DNA of 56,543 nucleotides from an uncultured Alphaproteobacteria bacterium (lineage in GTDB: Bacteria > Pseudomonadota > Alphaproteobacteria > Rhizobiales > Ancalomicrobiaceae), in assembly GCA_937919435.1 (NCBI GenBank), contig CALFRR010000041.1, forward strand, positions 1-56,543, written 5' to 3'. Both the position numbers and the translations under genes were made by a program. Numbering within the stretch: the stretch's first letter is position 1; each line of letters begins with the position of its first letter. Below the pieces are notes generated by a model. The model saw only the letters and a program-made list of their open reading frames with translations. It searched no databases and was not told the DNA's origin. This document shows, in pieces, positions 17,602 through 26,136 of the stretch.

Positions 17602-19280
17602 CGGGTGGGCTCTCCGCGGTCGGCCGGGGCGGGCGGTCGGCGTCCGATCCGGAGCATGGCGACGATCGGCAGCAGGCCGAAGGCGACGATCAGACAGGCG
17701 GCGAGGGCGCCGTATTCGTAGGTGCCGCGCGCCGCCTCGCCATAGAGACGGGTCGACAGGGTCTCGAAACCGAGCGGCCGCAGGAGCAGCGTCGCCGGCA
17801 GTTCCTTCATGCAGTCGACGAACAGCAGCAGGCCGGCACCGGCCATCGCCGGGGTCAGCAGCGGCAGGTGCACGCCGGTCATCACCCCGAACGGGGTGCG
17901 GCCGAGCATCCGCGCCGACTGGTCGAGCGACGGCGAGATCCGTTCGAGGCCGGTGTCGATCTTGCCGACGCCGAGCCGGAAGAACCGGATCGCATGGGCG
18001 AGCACCAGCCCGCCGACCGACGCGGAGACGACGAGGCCGGTCGGCGTGCCGCCGAGGGTGACGACCGCTCCGCGGATCGTCCCGTCGATCGTTCCGTAGA
18101 CGGCGAGCAGGCCGATGCCGAGGATGGTGCCGGGCACCGCATAGCCGATCACCGAGAGGCGGGCGAAGAGATCGTGGATCCGCGATCCGGGGTGCAGCCG
18201 CCGCCCGGCGACGATCGGCAGGGCCGCGCCGACCGCCAGGAGCGTCGCGGCCGCGGCGATCGAGACGGTGTTGACCACTTCCGCCAGGATCTCGACGGGC
18301 ACGCCGACCTCGGCGACCCGCAGAGCCGCCTGACGGGCGAGATGCAGCGCCGGGAAGCCGAAGCCGAGCATCGCCGGCGCCGCGCCGAGGCAGAACAGGC
18401 CGAGGCCGGCGGCCCCCTCGATCCGGATCGGCGCGACCCGGCCGCGGCCCCGGCCGATCACCGCATAGCCGCGGTTGCCCCGCGCGGTGCGCTCGAGCAG
18501 CAGGACGAGGCCGACGAACAGCAGCATCGCCAGTGCGATCTGGGCCGCACCGGGCAGGTCGCCGCGATTGACCCAGGTCGAATAGACCGTCGCGGTCAGG
18601 GTGTTGACCGACAGGAACTCGGCCGCTCCGACGTCGTTCAGGGTCTCCATCACGACCAGCGCCAGACCGGCGCCGATCGCCGGCCGGGCGAGCGGCAGGG
18701 CGACCCGGAAGAACACCCGGGCCGGGCCGGCACCGAGGGTGCGGGCGGCCTCGACGAGGTTGGTCGTCTGCGACAGGAAGACCGCGCGCACCGAGACGTA
18801 GACGTAGGGGTAGAGCGCCGATCCGAAGATCAGGATCGCGCCCGGCAGGCTGCGCAGATCGGGCAGCCGGAGATCGGCCGGACGGGCGTAGCCGAGGGCG
18901 GCACGCAGCGCGGTCTGCACCGGACCGATCGGATGCATCAGGTCGAGCCAGGAATAGGCCAGCACATAGACCGGAAAGGCGAGCGGCAGCAGCAGCACCG
19001 GCTCCAGCAGCCGGCGGCCGGGAAAATCGAAGACGGCGACCAGCCAGGCGGTGGCGGTCCCGAACACCCCGGCGAAGACCGCGACCCCGGTGACCAGGAT
19101 CGTCGTCTCGACGGTCGCCCGCGGTACCACCGAGACGAAGAGATGCCGCCACGGTCCGTCGCCGCCACCCGCGGCGATGATCGCCAGGGCGACGACCGGG
19201 CCGACGACGAGGAGACCGACGAACGCCCCGAGGATCGCGAATCCGTCGGGGCGCGGAACGAGGCGGGATCGGCGCGGCAT
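17598..19280 (-). CDS. fbpB: Ferric iron-type ABC transporter permease (FbpB-like)
   Basis: Fused double permease of 560 residues with about twelve membrane segments in two homologous halves. Each half has an E-A-A-type coupling loop: E-A-A-R-T-L-G-A-G-P in the first (about residue 180) and S-A-R-M-L-G-R-T-P in the second (about 460). This two-domain layout is typical of FbpB/AfuB/SfuB iron permeases. Start chosen at M-P-R-R-S-R-L because the longer frame runs through the hairpin region and into the binding-protein gene. Confidence 0.91.
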   Translation of the reverse strand: MPRRSRLVPRPDGFAILGAFVGLLVVGPVVALAIIAAGGGDGPWRHLFVSVVPRATVETTILVTGVAVFAGVFGTATAWLVAVFDFPGRRLLEPVLLLPLAFPVYVLAYSWLDLMHPIGPVQTALRAALGYARPADLRLPDLRSLPGAILIFGSALYPYVYVSVRAVFLSQTTNLVEAARTLGAGPARVFFRVALPLARPAIGAGLALVVMETLNDVGAAEFLSVNTLTATVYSTWVNRGDLPGAAQIALAMLLFVGLVLLLERTARGNRGYAVIGRGRGRVAPIRIEGAAGLGLFCLGAAPAMLGFGFPALHLARQAALRVAEVGVPVEILAEVVNTVSIAAAATLLAVGAALPIVAGRRLHPGSRIHDLFARLSVIGYAVPGTILGIGLLAVYGTIDGTIRGAVVTLGGTPTGLVVSASVGGLVLAHAIRFFRLGVGKIDTGLERISPSLDQSARMLGRTPFGVMTGVHLPLLTPAMAGAGLLLFVDCMKELPATLLLRPLGFETLSTRLYGEAARGTYEYGALAACLIVAFGLLPIVAMLRIGRRPPAPADRGEPTR

Positions 19281-19298
19281 CGCGTCTCCGGGATGACC

Positions 19299-19344
19299 GG
19301 CCGCCGCCCGGCCGGGGTCGCGAAGGACCCGGCGGACGGCGGCC
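19299..19344 (-). promoter_or_regulatory. Hairpin between fbpA and fbpB
   Basis: The arms GGCCGCCG (19299-19306) and CGGCGGCC (19337-19344) pair perfectly, and inner GGGTC/GACCC pairs extend the stem. It lies in the 83-base gap after the binding-protein gene and lacks a T-run. It more likely stabilises the upstream message or attenuates than fully terminates. Confidence 0.5.
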
Positions 19345-19363
19345 CGAGGGCTGGCGCCCGGGC

Positions 19364-20377
19364 TCACTGGTCGAAGCCGACCTCGTCGACCAACAGGCTG
19401 GCCTCGCGGCGATGGCGGGCGACCTCGGCGATCGAGACGCCGTCGGCGGTCAGCTTGCCGAGCGCGGCGATGATCGGGTCGACCGCCGCACCGGCGACCA
19501 CCGGATACTCGAAGTTCTGCTCGGCGAAGATCTTCTGCCCTTCCGGCGAGACCAGATAGTCGACGAGCTTCACCGCGGCGGCGGCGTTCGGCGCGTGGCG
19601 CGCGATCGCCGCGCCGGAGATGTTCACGTGGGTCCCGCCGTTGGCGAAGGTCGGGACGACGACGTCGACCGCCTCGCCCCAGGTCTTCTGCTCCGCCCCG
19701 CCCTTGCCGGAGCGCATCAGCCCGACATAGTAGGAGTTGCCGACACCGATGGTGCAGAGCCCGCCGAGGATGTCGCGGGCGACGTCGCGATCGCCGCCGG
19801 CCGGCTTCTTGGCGAGGTTGGCCTTGACCCCGGTGAGCCACTGCTTCGTCTTGTCGCGACCGTCGTGGGCGATCGTCGCGGCGATCAGGGCGGTGTTGTA
19901 GGGGTGCTGGCCGGAGCGGATGCAGAGCTTGCCCTTCCACTTCGGGTCGGCCAGTTCCTCGTAGGTGATCGCCTTCAGGCCCAGCGACCTGTCGGCCCAG
20001 ACCAGCCGGGCGCGCATCGACAGCGCCGTCCAGGCGCCGTCGGCGGCCCGCAGGTTGGCCGGGACCAGCTTGTTCACGGCTTCCGAGGCGAGCGGACGGG
20101 TCAGCCCCTTGTCGGCGAGATCGACCAGATTGCCGACGTCGACGGTCATCAGCAGATCGGCCGGCGATCCGGCACCCTCTGCGGCGACCCGCTCGGCGAG
20201 CCCGTCCTTGACGAACACGGTGTTGACCTTGATCCCGGTCTTTTCCGTGAACGCCTTGGCGAGCGGGGCGAACAACCCGGGTTCGCGCGTCGTGTAGACG
20301 TTGACCTCCTCGGCCGCCGCCGGCAGCGCCGCGGCGAGGAGGAGAGCGAGGGAAAGAGCGGACGCGGACTTCGTCAT
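19364..20377 (-). CDS. fbpA: Ferric iron-type ABC substrate-binding protein (FbpA/FutA-like)
   Basis: Periplasmic protein of 337 residues with a signal peptide (about 23 residues, ending P-A-A-A-E-E). The mature start V-N-V-Y-T-T-R-E-P and the late N-S-Y-Y-V-G-L-M pair of tyrosines are typical of the FutA/FbpA group, where tyrosines coordinate Fe3+. The Met at 20375-20377 was chosen because it starts a clean signal peptide; longer frames extend across the Fur-like palindrome. It is first in an fbpA-fbpB-fbpC operon. Confidence 0.92.
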   Translation of the reverse strand: MTKSASALSLALLLAAALPAAAEEVNVYTTREPGLFAPLAKAFTEKTGIKVNTVFVKDGLAERVAAEGAGSPADLLMTVDVGNLVDLADKGLTRPLASEAVNKLVPANLRAADGAWTALSMRARLVWADRSLGLKAITYEELADPKWKGKLCIRSGQHPYNTALIAATIAHDGRDKTKQWLTGVKANLAKKPAGGDRDVARDILGGLCTIGVGNSYYVGLMRSGKGGAEQKTWGEAVDVVVPTFANGGTHVNISGAAIARHAPNAAAAVKLVDYLVSPEGQKIFAEQNFEYPVVAGAAVDPIIAALGKLTADGVSIAEVARHRREASLLVDEVGFDQ

Positions 20378-20421
20378 GTCGGGCCTTCCGGTTGGCGTCG
20401 GGAGGCAGAACAGACCGTATT

Positions 20422-20442
20422 TGCAAATGATTGTCAATTGCA
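20422..20442 (-). promoter_or_regulatory. Fur-like operator upstream of fbpA
   Basis: The site is an imperfect palindrome of the form TGCAA-n-TGA-n3-TCA-n-TTGCA, 45 bases upstream of the fbpA start. About 12 of 19 positions agree with the classical Fur consensus. It is AT-rich within GC-rich surroundings and next to an iron transporter, so binding by Fur (or an alphaproteobacterial relative) under iron sufficiency is likely. Confidence 0.65.
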
Positions 20443-20574
20443 TCGCTGTGTCGGCGGCGCTTCGCCACACGCCACACGCCACAGCCACACGCCGCCGCCG
20501 ACTCCGGTGCCCGTCTTCCGCGCCGTCGTGCCGCCGTCCGGACTCCTCCGGGCGTACCGGCCGCGGTGCTCCGG

Positions 20575-21629
20575 TCACTCGTGTTCGTGGCGATGATGGA
20601 GATCGGGGTAGTGGAGGTGGGCATGCCGGATCGGCGCGTGGCGATGCGGATGGCGGTGCGGTTCCTCGACCGGACGATCGTGGACGTGGTCGTGATGGAC
20701 GTCGTGGACGTGCACGTGGTCGTGGTCGAGCGCCTCGTGCGCGTGTTCGTGGCCGTGCCGCTCGGCGAGATGCAGATGCAGCCCGAAGCCCATCAGCAGG
20801 CCGGCGGCGAGCAGCCCGAGCGTCGGCGTCTCGCCGAGCAGCGGGATCGCGCCGATCGCGCCGATGAACGGGGCGAGCGAGAAGTAGGCGCCGGTCCGTG
20901 CCGTTCCGAGATGGCGCAGCGCCACGATGAACGAGACGAGGCTCGAACCGATGCCGAAGAACCCGACCGTCATCGCCGCCGCGGCGGCTCCGAGCGGCGG
21001 CACTTCGGCCCCGGCGGAGAGCGCCAGCCCGACGTTCACCGACCCGGCGACCAGCCCCTTGACGATGGTCAGGACCACCGGATCGGCCCCGGAGATGCGG
21101 CGGGTCAGGTTGTTGTCGATCCCCCAGGCGAGGCAGGCGCCGGCGATCGCCGGTGCGCCGGGGTCGAGGGTCGCCGCGCCGCCGTCGAACGAGAGCAGCA
21201 CCGCTCCGGCGAGGATCGCGGCGGCACCGACCAGCAGCCGTCGGTCGACGTTCTCCCGGAAGACGATCCAGGCGATCGCCATCGTCGCCAGCCCCTCGAG
21301 GTTGAGGAGCAACGCCCCGGTCGAGGCGGTGGTCCGCGACAGGCCGTACATCAGCAGCGCCGGCCCGATCATCCCGCCGGCGACCACCGTTCCGGCGAGC
21401 CAGCCGAGGTCGCCGCGCGCGAGGCCGGTGCCGTCGCGCCGCCCCGGCGACGCGAAGCGGACGAGGAGGAGGCCGAGCCCCGCCCCGAGATAGAGCAGTC
21501 CGGCGAGCAGGAACGGATCGATCGTGCCGACCAGCAGCTTCGACAGCGGTGGCGTCGCACCGAACAGCACCGCCGAGCCGAGGGCGAGGGGAACCCCCGG
21601 CCAGAGCGGACGATGTTCGTGCGATCCGC

Positions 21630-21633
<4 letters not shown>
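20575..21633 (-). CDS. EamA/DMT-family transporter with histidine-rich tail
   Basis: Membrane protein of 352 residues with two EamA repeats and about ten membrane segments (residues 10-285). The first repeat includes G-A-T-P-P-L-S-K and the second G-F-F-G-I-G-S-S-L-V. The last 68 residues are a soluble tail with 25 histidines plus Asp/Glu, in patterns such as H-D-H-V-H-V-H and H-H-D-H-V-H. DMT proteins are usually exporters. The tail and coupling to the metal-importer genes (ATGA overlap with cbiO) suggest cobalt or nickel binding or efflux. The substrate is not proven. Confidence 0.88.
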
Positions 21634-22341
<708 letters not shown>

Positions 22342-22358
<17 letters not shown>

Positions 22359-23136
22359 GAACGACCTCCCAGAGCACGAGACCGAAGAGCAGGCCGGCGA
22401 AACACGAGGCGAAGACCAGATCGGTCCGCCCGAGCCGCGGCGGCGCGTCGAGGTGGAGCCGGTCGGTGAACCCCCGGCACTTCATCGCCTTGAGGATCCG
22501 CTCCGACCGCTCGAGCGCCCGGATCAGCATCATACCCACGAGATGGCCGATACTGATCCAGGTGTGTCGCGACGTCGCCGGCCGGAAGCAGCGGGCCCGC
22601 ATCGCCCGCCGCAGCCGTTGCTGCTCCTGCTCCAGCACGTCGATGTAGCGCACCACGAACAAGAGGAGGTGGACCAGCCGCTCGGGGGCCCCGAGACCGG
22701 CCAGCGCCCGCCCGAAGCCGACCGGCTCGAACGATGCCAGGAGACCCATCGCCATCAGCACCACCGCATTGGCGACCAGTGCGATCCGGGCGCCTTCGGC
22801 GAGCCCTTCCCGGCTCGCCGGAAACCCGAACACCGAGAACAGCGGGTCTCCCGGAACGGTGAACGGCAGCAGGGCGATCATGAAGACGATGAAGGTGTCC
22901 ATCGCCACCACCCGGCGGAGGGTCCGCAGGACCGGCAGACGGGCGGCGAGCATGACGCCCGCCGCGGCGGCGAGCGCCACGATCAGCGCGGCGAAGTCGG
23001 GGAGTGCGACCACCACCAGTGCGAAGGCCGCGGCGGCGACGATCCGCACGCGCCCGTCGAGCCGCTCGAGCGGGCTCCGGCGGGTCGCCGCGGTTTCGAG
23101 GACTCCGGTCGCATCGGCGCGGACGACGGTTCCCAT
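22342..23136 (-). CDS. cbiQ: ECF-type cobalt/nickel transporter transmembrane protein
   Basis: T-component of 264 residues with about five or six membrane segments. It has the coupling helices that contact the ATPase, including the A-x-x-x-R-C-F motif (M-R-A-R-C-F at about residue 185) and L-K-A-M-K-C-R-G-F (about 220). The Met at 23134-23136 was chosen because it overlaps the previous stop as TGATG; a start 16 codons farther upstream would intrude on that gene. Confidence 0.92.
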
Positions 23137-23774
23137 CAGCCGGCCGATCGTTTCGCGAGCCGCCGTCCGGCGATGAAGAACCACAGACCGAACAGCCCGA
23201 CGATGTAGCCGATGCCGCCCAGCACCGACTGCAGGTCGTTCTTCTCCTTCAGGGCGATGATCTCCCGGCGCAGCGGCTTCAACTCGTTGCGCACCGCTTC
23301 GGCGAGCGCCGCCTTCTGGAGATCGCCGATCCCGGCCGGGACCACGCCGACCGGCGCCGCGGCGGCGTTCGCCGGGGCCACTGCCGGGGTGGTCGACGGG
23401 GTGGCCGGGGATGCGGTGGTCGCCGCCGGTGCGGCCGCGGTCTGCGGCAGATCCTCGACCTCCAGGCGGACCTCGGCGACGTGGCCGCCGCCGAGATCGG
23501 CCCGGAACAGATGGACGACCCGTTCGGTGGGAACGAAGACGAAGGTGCCGTCCGCGCCGGTCCGGGTCTCGCCGAGCCTGCGTCCGTCCTCCGCGAAGAC
23601 TTCGATCGCGACGTCTCGGGCCATCGATCCGTCGGAGAAGCCGACCTCGCCCTCGATCCGGTCGCCGCTGGCATAGGCCCCGGCGACCACCTTGTGGGCG
23701 GCGGCGGGCGAGGCCGCGCCGACGGCGAGTGCGAGCGCGAGGAGGAGGGCGGAGATGGTGTCGGTCCGGGTCAT
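23136..23774 (-). CDS. CbiL/NikL-type accessory component of ECF metal transporter
   Basis: The 212-residue protein has an N-terminal signal peptide (to about residue 26, A-A-A-H-K). A small beta-rich extracytoplasmic domain follows (G-E-V-G-F-S-D-G, T-G-A-D-G-T-F), then an Ala/Thr/Pro-rich linker and a C-terminal membrane anchor (about residues 187-203). This matches the NikL/CbiL component that replaces CbiN in K-M-L-Q-O transporters. It lies between cbiM and cbiQ genes as expected. Confidence 0.85.
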   Translation of the reverse strand: MTRTDTISALLLALALAVGAASPAAAHKVVAGAYASGDRIEGEVGFSDGSMARDVAIEVFAEDGRRLGETRTGADGTFVFVPTERVVHLFRADLGGGHVAEVRLEVEDLPQTAAAPAATTASPATPSTTPAVAPANAAAAPVGVVPAGIGDLQKAALAEAVRNELKPLRREIIALKEKNDLQSVLGGIGYIVGLFGLWFFIAGRRLAKRSAG

Positions 23775-23778
23775 GGCG

Positions 23779-24402
23779 TCATGCTCCCTGCGGACGGGGC
23801 GAGAAGGCCTCGAAGAGCTCCGGCTTGACCCGTCGGGCGAGATGGATCGCCGCCCCGGACAGCACCCCTTCGATCGCCATCACAGGCAGGTGCGCGACGA
23901 ACACCAGCTTGGCCGCCGCCACGAATCCTTCGCCGGAGAAGGCCAGGGCGACACCGACGCAGACGGTGGTCAGCGCGATCGCCAGGGCGCCGCCGATCGC
24001 CCCCCAGATCGCCGCGACCTGCGGCGAGCCGCGGACGATGCCGGGCCGGCAGAGATAGTGGACGGCGACCGCCGGCAGCGCGATGTCGACGGTGTTGACC
24101 CCGAGCACCGTGAGCCCGCCGAAACCGAAGAACACCGCCTGCAGCAGCAGCGCCACGAACAGCGCCGGGAAGGCGGCCCAGCCGAGCACCAGCCCGGCCA
24201 GGCCGTTGACGATCAGGTGGACGCTCGACGGACCGATCGGGACATGCACCAGCGAGGCGACGAAGAAGGTCGCACTCAGTACCCCGGCGGCCGGGATCTT
24301 CTCGATCGGCATCTGCTTCAGGCCGATGCCGATGCCGGCGACGGCGATCGCCGAACCGGCCACCAGGACCGGCATCGACAGGGCTCCATCGACGATGTGC
24401 AT
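23779..24402 (-). CDS. cbiM: ECF-type cobalt/nickel transporter substrate-binding subunit
   Basis: S-component of 207 residues starting M-H-I-V-D-G. The N-terminal Met-His inserts into the metal site in CbiM/NikM proteins, so this start is functionally constrained. Conserved P-I-G-P-S-S-V-H-L-I-V-N-G at about residue 56 supplies a further metal-site histidine, and H-L-P-V-M-A-I-E-G-V is at about 172. Six to seven membrane segments are visible. M, L and Q genes run with gaps of only a few bases. Confidence 0.94.
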   Translation of the reverse strand: MHIVDGALSMPVLVAGSAIAVAGIGIGLKQMPIEKIPAAGVLSATFFVASLVHVPIGPSSVHLIVNGLAGLVLGWAAFPALFVALLLQAVFFGFGGLTVLGVNTVDIALPAVAVHYLCRPGIVRGSPQVAAIWGAIGGALAIALTTVCVGVALAFSGEGFVAAAKLVFVAHLPVMAIEGVLSGAAIHLARRVKPELFEAFSPRPQGA

Positions 24403-24418
24403 GTCTCGATCCTCCCCG

Positions 24419-25213
24419 TCACTTCAGGTCGTCGGCGCGGATCCAGATCACCGCGTCCTGGGACAGGGGCTTGCCCTGGAACTCCTTGGCCGCGCCGGCA
24501 CCGAGTGCGGCGAAGCCCCAGAATCCGGCCTTCGGGGTGCCGAAGGTGAAGACGCCGTTGGGATCGGTCCGGGCGACCAGCGTGCCGGCGGCGGGCGGCG
24601 TCGCCGTCGGCTTGCCGGCGGTGCGGGTGGCGGGATCGGGTTCCGCCGCGATGTACTCGATCTCGATCTCCAGATCGGCGACCGGCTTGCCGTCCGAGAC
24701 GACCTTTCCGGTGAAGGTCGAGCCGGTGACGATCGCCGTCGGCTTGTTCATCGGCACGATCTCGGTCGCGAGACCGAGCGGTTCGGCCCAGTCGCTCGGC
24801 GTTCCGCCCAGATTGACGTAGGACTTGGTGAGCTGCTGGATGAACTTGTCTTCGGTCTTCTCGTAATAGGGGGCCGGCACCAGACCGAAGACATGGTCGC
24901 CGAGACCTTTGATGCGGTGGGTCGTCTCGAAGGCGGCGGCGGCGTTTTCCGCCCCCTTGAACGACGTCGGCTTCAGCGTGCCGAGGAGGTCGGTCTTCTT
25001 ACCCTTGCTGACGACGAAGAACTGCTCCGGCTTGCCCATGTCCATCACATGGGCGTTGGCGAAGGGGTGCCAGAAGACGAGCAGCAACGGAATCTCCGCC
25101 GGTTTGGCGAGATTGACGTTCGGCGTGTAGACCAACTGGAAATGGGCCTCTGCCGGCGCCGCGGCGAAGCTCGCGAGCGCTGTGGCGAACACGGTCGATG
25201 CGATGAGTTTCAC
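24419..25213 (-). CDS. Periplasmic DUF4198 protein, NikK/CbiK-type component
   Basis: The 264-residue protein has a signal peptide (cleavage after A-E-A, leaving H-F-Q-L at the mature N-terminus). This N-terminal histidine is a likely metal ligand. DUF4198 proteins are the K component in K-M-L-Q-O nickel/cobalt importers. Further histidines occur at F-W-H-P-F-A-N-A-H-V-M-D-M, a plausible second binding patch. The start is GTG (25211-25213) with GGGAG upstream. It is the first gene after the cobalamin riboswitch, so cobalt is favoured over nickel. Confidence 0.86.
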   Translation of the reverse strand: MKLIASTVFATALASFAAAPAEAHFQLVYTPNVNLAKPAEIPLLLVFWHPFANAHVMDMGKPEQFFVVSKGKKTDLLGTLKPTSFKGAENAAAAFETTHRIKGLGDHVFGLVPAPYYEKTEDKFIQQLTKSYVNLGGTPSDWAEPLGLATEIVPMNKPTAIVTGSTFTGKVVSDGKPVADLEIEIEYIAAEPDPATRTAGKPTATPPAAGTLVARTDPNGVFTFGTPKAGFWGFAALGAGAAKEFQGKPLSQDAVIWIRADDLK

Positions 25214-25361
25214 GGTCGTTTCTCCCGGGGGAGCCCTACCCGGCTCCGGATCATGACGAGACCAGGGAGGGAGACCGGCGGCTCACACGGGCAGGGAGAC
25301 CCCGTGACGCGGCACGACGCCCACCCCGGCGCCAGACGACGAATCGCCCGCTTTCGCGGAC

Positions 25362-25560
25362 GGGTGTGGCAGGTCTCCTGGCTCGCGGGTCTTCATCTCG
25401 TCGAACCTTCCCGGTCCTCGTCGGACCAGTGGCGCATTCTCGACGATCTTCGCCGCTCACAGTTGCGGGGGCAGCCTCGGCATTGCCGCTCGACGAGCGG
25501 CGCACCGTGTTCCCTTTTCATCTCCGACGGCAGAACCGGCGGAGAACCACACGACAGGCA
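25362..25560 (-). ncRNA. Cobalamin riboswitch
   Basis: On the - strand, reading toward the transporter genes, all core elements appear in order. There is AAAAGGGAACACGGTGCG (25501-25518), AATGCCGAGGCTGCCCCCGC followed by AACTGTGAGCGG, then GCCACTGG, ACCGGGAAGG and finally the B12 box GAGCCAGGAGACCTGCC (about 25368-25384). GTGTGG and CCACAC at the ends can form the closing P1 stem. Adenosylcobalamin binding normally represses the downstream gene. A GGAGCC/GGCTCC hairpin at 25230-25247, next to the nikK-like ribosome site, could be part of the expression platform. Confidence 0.95.
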
Positions 25561-26136
25561 TAGCCGGTGGTGAGGGGGGTGTAAATGGGTGGACTGCGTA
25601 AGCGCCCACGGTCGTGCGAGGCGCCGAAGCGGCTCCGCGATCGACCGGTCGAATCGCCTTCCTCCGCGGCCCCCGCACCGCCCTCGGCCGGGACGGGCCA
25701 CCCGCCGGCACGGACTGCGGGGCGAGCCGCACGCGCTTCCGATCGGCGCGGGAGAATCTTCCGTGAGGCGATGCCCGATGCGACTTCGCCGGAAGCGGAA
25801 TGCCACGAATGTTCGAATCGCAGAAGATTCGTCTTTTTGGTGAACATTAGGTAATTTATATTACAGACGATCGTATTACATGAACATCATCATGTTAAAC
25901 GGTTTAATCCGGCCGGTGGACGCAACGTGCCGACTATATAAAAAGCATGTCATCTGTGAAACGGCGGATGAGAAAGCATGGAATATTGCGCTATGTTGTG
26001 ACCGCAACGAGGTTCCGACTTTCGGAAGCCGGTGTTGGGCCGATCGACCCCGATCGAGTGGCAGACGGGCCGTCCACTCGAGACATCCGGGAAGAGCTGG
26101 GTCGATCGGATACGGCCTCGAGAGGAACGCCTTGTC
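25561..26136. promoter_or_regulatory. Promoter region of cstA with AT-rich dyads
   Basis: No convincing gene in this 576-base gap, which separates the divergent riboswitch operon and cstA. The centre (about 25805-25960) is much richer in A+T than the flanks. It holds GTAAT-n4-ATTAC (25851-25864), AACAT-n4-ATGTT (25883-25896), and an AATGTTC/GAACATT pair (25808-25814, 25842-25848). TGAACAT is repeated at 25841 and 25881. A weak stem followed by TCTTTTT lies at 25814-25837. These are candidate operators for cstA; the regulator is unknown. Confidence 0.5.

Noticed and set aside
20450..20500. CCACACG-type short tandem repeats upstream of fbpA
   Set aside because: Only a few imperfect copies of low-complexity sequence; not enough for a repeat array or CRISPR.
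25393..25806. Small open frames around 25393-25850 on either strand
   Set aside because: They overlap the cobalamin riboswitch and have the Arg/Ser-rich look of shadow frames; the RNA explains the conservation.
25814..25837. Stem plus TCTTTTT resembling a terminator on the + strand
   Set aside because: The stem is only six bases and there is no upstream + strand gene to terminate; mentioned only within the promoter region.
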